A stretch of 62,515 bases of DNA. Origin: an uncultured Ruminiclostridium sp. (lineage in GTDB: Bacteria; Bacillota; Clostridia; Oscillospirales; Ruminococcaceae). The stretch covers positions 1 to 62,515 of the forward strand of contig CAJOMV010000067.1 in the NCBI GenBank assembly GCA_905235805.1, given 5' to 3'. The notes beneath the pieces were generated by a model. It was not told the DNA's origin. It saw only the letters and a program-made list of their open reading frames with translations, and did no database searches. The position numbers and the translations under genes are program-made. This document shows, piece after piece, positions 1 through 10,047 of the stretch; position 1 is the first letter of the stretch; each line of letters opens with the position of its first letter.

Positions 1-3000
1 AAGTCCCATGTCAGTGGTGCCTGCGTTCGTGCGGGCTGCCGTAGCTTCGCCGGAGAACGTAAAGTCGTTATCCACGTCATACAGCTCAGAGGACGCCGCT
101 GCTGTATACCCGGTGACTGTATGTGCTTCACCGTCATAGTCAGCGGTATTACTGTTACCGGTTATGGTGACAGTGACATTTATCGGAGCAATAGTCAGAT
201 ATCCGTCAGCCGCTACATCGAATGTGACATCAAAGTTTGAATTGTTATTCGTGAATATTCCCGCAGTGAGACCCATATACACGGTGTCTGCGTTTATGCC
301 CGAAGCCTCAGCGAGTGCCGATCCGGGAGAGAAGTACGCTTCGGTGTACAGTGGGTCACTGATAGCCGCGGTATAGCCCGTAACGCTCTGCAATTCCCCG
401 TTGTAATCGACAGCGGCGTTATTTCCGGTTATTGTTACAGTGACCGGGCGCGGTATTATCGCAAAAGATCTGTAGCGATCGCCGGGGAGAACATAGCAGG
501 AGCTCTTTGCTCCGTCCAGGCTGTTTACCAGTGCTTCATAGCCTGTTCCCGCGTCTATCGGGGTCATGCCTGCACCGATAACGTTCGGTGTCACATCATC
601 GCCCGAAATAAGGTTCCCGAGAGTTACCGCCGGGTACTGCACTTCGCCGTTATATACAAGTGAAGTGCTTCCCCAGTTGAGGGTTACCTCGCGGGGGGAT
701 ACCGTAAAGTACCTGCAGCGATCGAGATCATAATGCTCCCTGCCGCCGTCTACATGCAATTCTACCTCTACTTCACCGACATTGCTGACCGTCATTATAC
801 CGGTCGTCGGATCATATTCCGCGCCTGTCACTGTGAAGTCGGTCTTCTCCACCACAGACCTGTCCGTGCCGGAAAGGTATTCCATAAGGTCAAAGGTCGA
901 TCCGTCACCGTAAACAAAGTCCGAAATTTCGGTTAGGCTGATGTCGTAGTATTCCTTATTGAGCATTACGATATCTACCGTAAGCATGTAGTTTTCATAA
1001 TTGTCGCAGTCTGTGACATTTATCGACAGCGTTGCGTTATATCCCGCATAAACGGAAATATCACGCATTTTGAAAGTAAGCGTCGAGGTCGATGAGTCAA
1101 AATTGTAGGTATCTATTATATCGTGAGAGTCTGTCTTGCTCACACTTTCGGCATCAAGCCGACCGCCTGCTTCGATGTAGGAAGCGAGCGATAATTCGCC
1201 TGTATTTCCGAAGTTTTCTCTGGTCGTTACCGTTACATCGGGATGGGCTTTCTTAGTGACCCTGACCGTCACGGGCTCAGCGTAACCGCCGATAACATAG
1301 CAGCCGCTCTTGGCGCCGGTCAGTGATACACCCGTAACGGACGTTACCGTGACACTGTCACCCGCAACAGCTGTACTGCTTATCTGTCCCACGGCTCCCG
1401 TAACGCTGACGGAAACATCGTCACCCGTGAGGAAGTCGGAGGAAGTACCCGACGCGAAGGTCACCGTCATATCATCGGGGTCATAAGGCTTGTCGTTCGC
1501 TGTGAGGGCTACCGTTACCGGCTTCGGGACCACCTTGAGGAGATAGTAGTCTTCAACGGGTCCGTATACGCCCTCCGCGTCACAGTGAGCTGTTATCCTC
1601 GCGGTGCCGACGCCGTTCAGAGTCAGAGTGCCGTCCGATGCTACGGTCGCAACCTCTTCATTGTCGCTGGAGTATGTGAATGGATTGCTGCCGTCGGTGG
1701 CTGCTCTGTACGAGGTATCGGCGGTGCCGTAGGTCAGGGTGACCTTCTTGTCCTCTATCGGGGGAGTTTCCGCGGGAGAGCCTGTGCCGACAGCGAATGA
1801 TATCGTACGGCTCACGCCCACGGGGGATATCATCACGACCACCGTGACAGGATAATAATACTCGTTCTCGACCTTGAAGCTGAATATCGCGGGAACGCCG
1901 TTTTCCACTAAGCTGTAATCGGCTTTCAGGGTAAAATCGACCGCTTTTGTTCCGCTGTTGTATGCGGGTGTACCTGTCAGGACACTGCTCACGCTGCCCA
2001 CGGATTCTATCGTGCCGCCAACAAAGGTCAGCCCGGGAACGGACGTAAGCTGTGTCTGAACATCTTCCTCTATACTTATGGAATCCGACGTTCCGATAGG
2101 CACGGAACGACTTACCATAATATAATTGGGGTATTTCTTTTTAATGATACTTACAGTAAGCGAATGAGTGCCGCCTGTATAGGAGTGGTTGCTGTCAGGG
2201 TCAAGCGTATAATATACGGTATAATTGCCTAAAGCAGTCGCCGTAGGTTCGTCAGCGCTGTAGTCCTCGTCGTTCAGGCTGTACTTGATAGTACCGCCTG
2301 TCGCTGTTCCGAGACTCGAAAGAAGTGTCTGCGGCTCGCCGTCATAATAAATAGTATCCTGCCCCACCGGAGCTGTGTCAATAGTGGCGGGGGCTTTTGT
2401 AATACTGAATGGTACTTCGACATTAACAACAGTATAATTGCCGTCGTTTTTGTTATTTACCAAGACATATTTATTACCCGTAACATTTGTGAAGTCGCCC
2501 GAGTACGATACCACATATTCGGTCACGGGTATAACATTATCTCCGTCATTGACCGTGACATTCGGCTTGTGTTCCGCGCCGTCGTATTCATGAGAAGTCT
2601 CCGAGAGTGTCACCGTCGGTGTGACTGTCTTTTTGTTGATCGTGAAGGACGTGGTCATGTCAGCGGGCGGAATATAGTTACCTTCTTTTGCGGTGGTGCC
2701 GTTGAAATTGATAGTGGCTGTCGCTGTGTATGTTCCGGCGTTTGTCTGCGCGCCGCTGACCCTAACTGTGCAGGTCTCGCTGCCGACAAGTCCCGTGACC
2801 TCCACAGTAGGCTTCTGCGAGCTTCTGTTATAGGTCAGCGCAGTATTGCTCCACGATAATCCCAGCTGTACCCGCTCTATCATGAAATTAACTGTCGTGT
2901 CAAAGCTGTAATTGCAGGTGTTCTTTGACGTGACCCTCACTGTCGCGGTACCCGCGTCTGTATTGCCGGAATACGATATATTGTATTGGCTCGGGTCTAT

Positions 3001-5620
3001 CACAACATTTCCGACCATAACGGAGGTGACATCCGGTGTTCTTGCAGCTCCGTTGTATTCGTAGCTGTACTGCGAGAGGGTCACTGCCGGGTCGGCTGAC
3101 TGCTGTGTGATAGCGAAGGTCGCGGTGCCGCTGATAATGTAGTTGCCGCCGTCCCTATCACTGACTGTGACCGTCGCGGTGCCGATGTCTGTATTTGCGG
3201 AATATGCGACACTATAATCGTCCGCGGTAAAGACTATATCGCCGTACTTTACAGTTACGGGAGGCTTTATCTCACTTCCTGTGTAGGTGTAGGAGGACTC
3301 GGGAACCGTTACCGTCGCGGTAATAGACATGGGGTTTATAGTGAAATTCGCCGTCTTCGTCGAAAAAGAGTAATTGCCGCCGCTGTTGTCGGTTACGGTG
3401 ACTGTCGCGGTACCCGCGTTTGTATTGTTGGAATACGATACCGTGTATTCGCCGGAGTCTATGACAGTATCTCCGTCCTTGACAGTAACTGTAGGCTTTT
3501 TTGCGCTGCCGTCGTATGTGTAGGAGGTCTGCGAGAGCGTCACTGTCGGTGTGACAGACTTAGCCGAAATAGTGAATGTGTTGGAGCCGTTGACCGTATA
3601 GTTGCCGCCGTTTTTGTCTGTGACAGTGACTGTCGCTGTACCCGCGTTTGTATTGTTGGAATACGATACCGTATATTCGCTTGCGGGTATTTCAGTACTG
3701 TTGTCCTTGACGGTAACTGTAGGCTCATTTGCGCTGCCGTTGTATGTGTAGGAGGAAGGAGAAAGCGTGATAGTCGGGCTGTTGACAGTCTTAGCCGTAA
3801 TAGTGAAGGACTGCGTGGTGTTAGTGGGTTGATTGTAGTTAGAGGAGCAGGTGATATTCGCTGTCGCGGAATAGCTTCCGACATCTGTCTGCTCTCCCGA
3901 GACTGCCACTGTCACAGTCTCACCGTTTACAGCTCCGCTCAACTCCGCCGTGGGTGCATGAGGACTTCCGTCATAAGTGAAGGAGGGCGTGGTGTCCGTC
4001 GTGGTGTCCCATGTGAGGGTGAGGTCTTTCTTGTTGACTGTGAAGGTCTTTATGAACGGATCGCCGGAGTATTTGCCCGTCGGGGTTATTGTAAGAGTGT
4101 ATGTAGCTGCGTCCTTTATAATCGAAGTACCGGTTGCGCCATTCGAAATCGACAGAGTATAGTCTGTGTCCTTTGTTAGAGTAATTCTATTATAAATAAC
4201 AGAGGGTATGGTTTGGTTCGAGCCTGTGTATGTTGCAGAATCGTTAGAAAGGCTGGTGTTTGCAGCGGTCAATGGTGTTGACCAGACAGCATAGAGTCTT
4301 TCACCATTGCTGATAGGAGTGCTGCTATCTAAAGCCGTAGTCGCGCCAGATGATTCTGCCCACCCTAACAAAGTATGACCAGCCCATGTCGGGGTATCGG
4401 TTATAGCTGATATTGTTGAACCATAAGGCAGTTGAACAGTTTTTGTATTCGCGTCGCTAAAACTACCGCCGTTGGCGTAAAGAGTAACGACGGTAGCTTG
4501 TAAAAGTTGAAGATCGTCGTTAGAATATGCCTTGTATATACAATATGCTTCGTTGTCAGAGAAGAAAAACGTGTCTGCGGCATCACCGGAATTATTTGCA
4601 TTATAGTTTCGAGTAAAATAACTTGCACTGCGCAAAGAAATACCCATACGAGCACCTGTTGTAAGAGCGCTACTAAAGTACATCCTATTATCACGCGTCC
4701 CAGCATTATTCAAATAAATGTTATTAGCGGTGTTTTCTGTTCCGGCAGTATTATCGGTAACTACGGGATTACCATTAACCTCAAAAGTTTGAGTGTTGAA
4801 ATATATACCGCCGCCATTTCCGCCAGTGTGATTACCTGTTATCCTGCCGCCTAAAAGAATTAGTTGTCCCAAATTACCAATACAAACACCTCCACCGTCC
4901 GATCCTGCAGTATTACCGGATATTGTACCGCCATTAATGAACAATTTACATTCCGATGAACTATAAATACCTCCACCCTTTTGTCCGGCATTATTATCAG
5001 ATATTGTTCCACCATTATTAATGATCAAATAACCTTTTTCACCATAAATACCTCCGCCATTATTGGTAGCTCTATTTCCGGTAATTACGCCGCCTTCAAT
5101 TGTAACTGTTCCGCTATTAAGATATATAGCTCCGCCGCCTTTAGAACCGGTGGATTCATTACCGGTTATTGTGCCGCCATTAATGGTCAAGGTTCCACTA
5201 TTTATAACACTAATTGCACCTCCGTTACTACCGGTATTTCCTCCGGTGATTCTGCCAGCGTTAGTGTCGCTCGAATCATTTATGGTAAGATAGCTATTAT
5301 TTACTACTATAATTGCATTATTTGCTGTACTGCTCCAGTTTGTATTTATTGTATGACCGTTTAAATCGAGTACGACTGTTTTTTTTGCACCAACTGATAA
5401 ATACTTATTTTCGGGAACAGTGATATCACTAGTAAGCTGTATAGTAACATCATTATTCATTTGGGTGTAAAGCTGATCATAAGTACTAACTGATACCGCA
5501 CTCGCCTGCACGGCAAAAAGACCTCCCAAAATCGGGGGGGGTATCGGGTGCGGCTGAAAGTACCATTGCGCCGGCGATCAGAACACTTGCGAGCTTCCTC
5601 AAAAATCCCTTTTTGTTCAT
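1..5620 (-). CDS. Giant secreted surface adhesin (signal peptide, GGxI/TG beta-helix repeats, Listeria-Bacteroides-type repeat, tandem MBG/Ig-like repeats); partial at left edge; frameshifted at a C8 tract near 5533-5541
   Basis: ATG at 5620 gives MNKKGFLRKLASVLIAGAMVLSAAPDTPP and then shifts frame. The frame with codon first bases at multiples of 3 reads ...ILGGLFAVQASAVSVSTYDQLYTQMNND... and appears open to base 1. I spot-checked it near 3660 (SNNTNAGTATVTVTDKNGGN) and 120 (TVTGYTAAASSELYDVDNDF). It is absent from the ORF track, probably because it runs off the window. Confidence 0.85.
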
Positions 5621-5675
5621 ATTTTTATCCGTCCTTTCACATGGAAAATGGAATAATATACAAATATACATCATC

Positions 5676-5704
5676 ATTATAATATAAGAAAAGAAAATAT
5701 TCAA
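5676..5704 (-). promoter_or_regulatory. Sigma-A-type promoter for the adhesin (TTGAAT-N17-TATAAT)
   Basis: Reverse complement reads TTGAAT ATTTTCTTTTCTTATAT TATAAT, about 56 bp upstream of the ATG at 5620. Confidence 0.65.
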
Positions 5705-5828
5705 TAGGCTTTGACGAATTTTGTTGGATTTATGAACAAAATATGCAAAATTTCGCATAAAATTTGGAATATGAACGATGTATATTTCCATTTGTTCATG
5801 TTTAAAGCTTATATAAACAAAAATAACA

Positions 5829-5862
5829 AAAAACCTCCCCGCTCCCGACGGAGCAGAGAGGT
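5829..5862 (-). terminator. Intrinsic terminator downstream of the hybrid kinase gene
   Basis: Minus strand ACCTCTCTGCTCCGTCGGGAGCGGGGAGGTTTTTTG: imperfect stem followed by a T run. Confidence 0.7.
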
Positions 5863-5873
5863 GATCCCGATAT

Positions 5874-5934
5874 CGCCGCAAAGCGGCGCACCACAACTAT
5901 TCACTTTTCACTGTTCATTATTCACTATTCATCG
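5874..5934. repeat. Interspersed element: CGCCGCAAAGCGGCG hairpin, GCACCAcAACT, then 5x heptamer TTCAYTN
   Basis: TTCACTT TTCACTG TTCATTA TTCACTA TTCATCG at 5900-5934. A matching copy lies at 44606-44665. Confidence 0.75.
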
Positions 5935-8675
5935 AGCGCGGTCAGCGCTTTCAGCTTCCCCCAGTCCACCTGTTCGGCGGCGTAGAGGAGAGCGGAGACC
6001 TTGTCGGCGTGCTCCGGGGGTATGGAGAAGGAGTCAAGCCTGTCGGCGATGTCACAGACGGCGTCGAAGTCGAAGTTTTCGGAGGCGGTGCGAAGCTCGG
6101 AGTAGAGGGCGGAGAGCTGCTCGGGTGAGGCGAGCGGGCGGTCGGCGGGCGGCTCGGGTGAAGCGAAGCCATAGCGGACGAGAACGCCGCGGTACATGGA
6201 GAGGAGCTCGGGGGTATTCTCGCGGATAAAGGCGAGGTCACGGCTGTCGCCGGCTTGCTCGAGCTTTGCGGCGAGGTCGGCTATGCGGGTCTCACCGACG
6301 AGGCGGGAGGTGCTCTTGAGGGCGTGGACTTTAATGGTGTAGTTCTCCCAGTCGGCGGAGTTGAAGCACTGCTCTATCGCGGAGGACATATTTTCGATGT
6401 CCGCGAGGTAGATCTCCATGACGCCGTCCTTGTCGAAGTCGTCCGTCGGTGTGGGAGCGCCTATGGGCGGGAGAACAAGCTCCGGCGGGAGGAGCTCCAC
6501 GGTCATCGCTTCGAGCCGCATGGGGTCTATGGGCTTGGTGAGGTATTCGGTGAAGCCCGCGGCTATGTACTGCTCACGAACGCCCGAGACGGCATTCGCG
6601 GTGAGACAGACGGCGGGGGTGTCGCGGTTGAGACCGTCCGGGTCGGATATTATCTCCGCGAGAGTCTCGAGTCCGTCCTTGACGGGCATTCTGTGGTCGA
6701 GGAAGAGGATATCGTAGCGTATCTTCCGGCAGAGCTGAATGGCTTCATCGCCGCTTGTGGCGCTTTCTATCTGCATCTGCGTGTTTTTGAGGAGCGAGCG
6801 GAACACCATTATGTTCATTTCCGTGTCGTCCACCACAAGTATCTTTGCCCCCGGTGCGCAGAAGGATTCGTAATACTTCCTGCGCGCGGCTACGGAGCGC
6901 TCGAGCGCCTGGCTGTAGTCGCCTATGGGGGTATCCTTGACAATGGTCTGGCGGAGAGTGAAGCCGAAGGTGGAGCCCTTCCCGTACTCGCTTTCTATCT
7001 CGAGGCGGCTACCCATGAGGGTGAGGAGGCTCTGCACTATGGAGAGACCGAGTCCCGTGCCTTCAATGGAGCGGTTGCGGTTCTCATCGATACGCTCGAA
7101 GGCTATGAAGAGCTTGTCGATGTCGTCCTTGCGGATCCCTATGCCGGTGTCGGTGACCCTCACAGTGAGGTCGGTATAGCCGTCGCCCTTCTTGTGGGTG
7201 ACGGAGAGGGTCACGGAGCCCTCCTTCGTGTATTTGACCGCGTTTGTGAGGATATTTGTGATTATCTGCTTTACGCGTATCTCGTCGCCGTGGAGGTAAT
7301 CGGGGATATCCGGTTCAGCCCGCACTATCAGCTCGAGCCCCTTATCACGCGCCCGCGGCTCTATCATGTTGGAGAGGTCGTTGAGCACCGAGGAGAACTG
7401 ATAGTCCACCTCGATTATCTCGGTCTTCCCCGCTTCTATCTTGGAGAAGTCCAGCACGTCGTTTATCAGACCGAGGAGCGTGTTGCCCGCCTTGCGGATA
7501 TCCTCGGCGTATTCGAGGGTCTGCTCGTCGGAGCTTTCCCGCAGTATCATCTCGTCCATACCGAGTATAGCGTTGATAGGTGTGCGTATCTCATGGGACA
7601 TATTCGCGAGGAAATCGCCCTTCGCGCGGGAAACAGCCTCCGCGGATTCCCTTGCCTGCTTTAACAGGCGTATGTAGCGGTATTCCTCCGTCTTGTCGTC
7701 TATGCGTATCTGATAGCCCTTGTGCTTCCTGCCGGAGTCTATGGGGCTTACGGTTATCTTGTAGTTTATCCCGTCACGCTCGAGTTCAAGCTCCGCACTG
7801 CCCTCCGAGCTGTCCATGGCGTCCAGCCAGCCCTTTATCAGCGCGGTGGAGGGTTCGTTCTCCGGGAGCTGCTTATCCACATATATCCTGTCAAACTCCG
7901 GGAAATACTCCGCGGCGGGAGGATTGCAGCCCAGAAATCTGCGCTTGTGGTCGAAGGAAGCGAAGCCCGTGCGTTCCTCCTGCATTGCCGTTGATACGGC
8001 GACATCGGTTATCGAGTACATCTTGAGCCGTCCGCTCATCACAAGCAGCAGCACCTGCGTCAGCACATAGGTCATCGGCAGCAGCTCCACCGGCAGGGAG
8101 AGCGCTCTCCCCAGCAGGAACCCCGACAGATTGACGAAGTACAGCGCGAACAGCAGCAGGGCGTTGCGCTTGGACACGTCCTTCCGCCTGAAGCCGTATA
8201 TCAGCGCCGCGAGCTCCGCCAGCAGGTAGAAGCCCAGCAGCATATAATACACGGTATGCAGCGGACCGTATTCCTTCACGAGATATCCCGGCATTCCCTT
8301 GTCCATGGGGACGAAGTCCACGCTTGAATATATCAGACCGTTATGGGTAGCCGTCAGCGCAGTGCTGCCTATCAGCGCGCTTAAGACGAACAGCGGCGCC
8401 GCGGCAAGCCGGGGAATGGTTATCTTGCAGAATTTGCATATATATACAAGGTACCCGAGCTGAAGGTAGCAGGTACACAGGTACACGAGCCCGTTCGCCA
8501 GCACAGCCTCGGGGAGGTTCTCCGCTACGGCGATGCGCAGATATCCCACGTTTATTATCGGCATGAGCAGATATACTACCGAGAATTCTACGGAGATGTA
8601 CCTATTCCACCGCCACAGGAACATTCCCGACAGTGTTATCGACAGATACAGCGCTATCTGATAGTATGCTATCAT
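5925..8675 (-). CDS. Hybrid sensor histidine kinase (multi-TM N-terminus, HisKA, HATPase, REC, Hpt)
   Basis: FLANMSHEIRTPINAILGMDE (H box), GTGLGLSIVQSLLTLMGSRLEIESEYGKGSTF, ILVVDDTEMNIMVFRSLLK...ILFLDHRMPVKDGLE (REC), KVHALKSTSRLVGE (Hpt). Start chosen at 8675 because GGAGGAG lies just upstream. The ORF track start is 8693. Confidence 0.93.
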   Translation of the reverse strand: MIAYYQIALYLSITLSGMFLWRWNRYISVEFSVVYLLMPIINVGYLRIAVAENLPEAVLANGLVYLCTCYLQLGYLVYICKFCKITIPRLAAAPLFVLSALIGSTALTATHNGLIYSSVDFVPMDKGMPGYLVKEYGPLHTVYYMLLGFYLLAELAALIYGFRRKDVSKRNALLLFALYFVNLSGFLLGRALSLPVELLPMTYVLTQVLLLVMSGRLKMYSITDVAVSTAMQEERTGFASFDHKRRFLGCNPPAAEYFPEFDRIYVDKQLPENEPSTALIKGWLDAMDSSEGSAELELERDGINYKITVSPIDSGRKHKGYQIRIDDKTEEYRYIRLLKQARESAEAVSRAKGDFLANMSHEIRTPINAILGMDEMILRESSDEQTLEYAEDIRKAGNTLLGLINDVLDFSKIEAGKTEIIEVDYQFSSVLNDLSNMIEPRARDKGLELIVRAEPDIPDYLHGDEIRVKQIITNILTNAVKYTKEGSVTLSVTHKKGDGYTDLTVRVTDTGIGIRKDDIDKLFIAFERIDENRNRSIEGTGLGLSIVQSLLTLMGSRLEIESEYGKGSTFGFTLRQTIVKDTPIGDYSQALERSVAARRKYYESFCAPGAKILVVDDTEMNIMVFRSLLKNTQMQIESATSGDEAIQLCRKIRYDILFLDHRMPVKDGLETLAEIISDPDGLNRDTPAVCLTANAVSGVREQYIAAGFTEYLTKPIDPMRLEAMTVELLPPELVLPPIGAPTPTDDFDKDGVMEIYLADIENMSSAIEQCFNSADWENYTIKVHALKSTSRLVGETRIADLAAKLEQAGDSRDLAFIRENTPELLSMYRGVLVRYGFASPEPPADRPLASPEQLSALYSELRTASENFDFDAVCDIADRLDSFSIPPEHADKVSALLYAAEQVDWGKLKALTALDE

Positions 8676-10047
8676 TTTTCTCCTCCACCTCACCGTCGTT
8701 GAATAATGCCGTCAGCTCATCGGGTTCTATGGGTTCCCCTTTCAGATATCTTCTGTAGAGCTGCTCCGGCTCCACAATTATCATTCCCACCCATTTTTCA
8801 AGGTTGTCAAAATCATTGTCTGATGCGTCATCGGCTGTTTTGCCGCGGAACTGCACGAATTCTCCGCGGCGCACATACCCTGCGTGCGAGTACCAGTTCT
8901 TACCATTCGGAATATGCCCCCGGGCGAGCGCCCTGAACCCGTCGTTCATCGGGAAAAGGAAGGAATTGCTGCGTATCAAAGCGTCGCCTCCCGCTTCCTT
9001 CCTGATAAACATATAGTAGGATATCTGCTTCACGATATCCGAATTCGCCGGGAGCCCGTTCCCGTTCTCCTTTGGAGCATAATACTTGGAATCGAATATG
9101 TGTATCTTTTCGGCATGTTCATTTCTCTTGATTATATGTACAGTGTCGGGTATCTGATCGCCTTTTCCGTTCAACGGCTCGCGTTCCTTGAAGTGATACC
9201 GGGGATTGCCGCTTTCCCATTTGCCGGGAGTTCCCCACACATAGTCATTTGTGCGCTCCCAGACCCGATGGAACACTGTAGTCCCGGAATCCTCGCGATA
9301 GTAACGAGTAGCCCCGCAGAACGCCTCCAGAGCTCTGAAAAGGTTCAGTGTGCGTTCTTCAAATACCGAAGCGCTTCTCCGGGCAATAAGTCCGCAGTAG
9401 CCCGAAAGATCGTCTCCGAGCTCCGCCGCCGTCCGTACCGGCTCTACCCTGATATCGGATATCCCCGACAGGAATTTCGCGCTGCGGTTGACTGCCGCGG
9501 CGTGCAGCATCGTCATTATATCCGACGGGTCGTCAATAACACGGCGGTTCACAGTGTCGGGATAAATGACCGTGCCTCTGTCTATTATCGGAGCGCAGCG
9601 CCGTACCGTAGCGCCCCACAGAGTTTTTCCGCGCCCCGCTCGCTGCTTCTCTATATCCTTTTTCACATACAGCCCGTGTATGATATAGTCCCGCAGTATG
9701 TACTCCGAGAGCGCGTACTTATCGACACGCTTTCGCTTCTCATGCGGGACAGTCACATCGAATACCGAGTCCACTTCGTCGTCATCAAGCGCGTCTGTCC
9801 GGGAACGTATCCTCTCTATCACCCGGCACACAAGCGTCATGTACTCTCTCGCAGCCTTCACGTCCGTAAGCATACTGTCCGGGCAGTACTTCGGCAGGCT
9901 GTATATCACGGTATCGCCTTTGTCAAACCTGCAGCAGCCGACAAACTGTACCTTCCCTTTCCGTATATAGCCGTTCCTGCGCTTGAGAAAACTATATATA
10001 TCCGCCTCCGGTTTATCGCCTTCCCGCGTGATAAGAGGCTCAGCCAT
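8602..10047 (-). CDS. LlaJI/McrC-like restriction endonuclease subunit
   Basis: Adjacent to an McrB-like GTPase, with PD-(D/E)xK-like ...IHIFDSKYYAPKENG... and VQFVGCCRFDKGDTVIYSLPKY. The start overlaps the end of the McrB ORF by 8 nt. Confidence 0.7.
   Translation of the reverse strand: MAEPLITREGDKPEADIYSFLKRRNGYIRKGKVQFVGCCRFDKGDTVIYSLPKYCPDSMLTDVKAAREYMTLVCRVIERIRSRTDALDDDEVDSVFDVTVPHEKRKRVDKYALSEYILRDYIIHGLYVKKDIEKQRAGRGKTLWGATVRRCAPIIDRGTVIYPDTVNRRVIDDPSDIMTMLHAAAVNRSAKFLSGISDIRVEPVRTAAELGDDLSGYCGLIARRSASVFEERTLNLFRALEAFCGATRYYREDSGTTVFHRVWERTNDYVWGTPGKWESGNPRYHFKEREPLNGKGDQIPDTVHIIKRNEHAEKIHIFDSKYYAPKENGNGLPANSDIVKQISYYMFIRKEAGGDALIRSNSFLFPMNDGFRALARGHIPNGKNWYSHAGYVRRGEFVQFRGKTADDASDNDFDNLEKWVGMIIVEPEQLYRRYLKGEPIEPDELTALFNDGEVEEKNDSILSDSAVSVDNTVGNVPVAVE

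Noticed and set aside
3390-3740. CRISPR-like repeated pattern
   Set aside because: The repeats are in frame and encode tandem MBG-like domains. There are no short palindromic repeats with unique spacers and no cas genes.
5900-5934. Treating the TTCAYTN run as a CRISPR or microsatellite artefact
   Set aside because: Exactly five 7-bp units with the same flanking hairpin occur at a second locus, so a dispersed repeat element is a better explanation.
6255-7664. 469-aa plus-strand ORF opposite the hybrid kinase
   Set aside because: Shadow ORF antisense to a clearly recognisable kinase. Composition matches the reverse complement of GC-rich codons and no family is recognisable.
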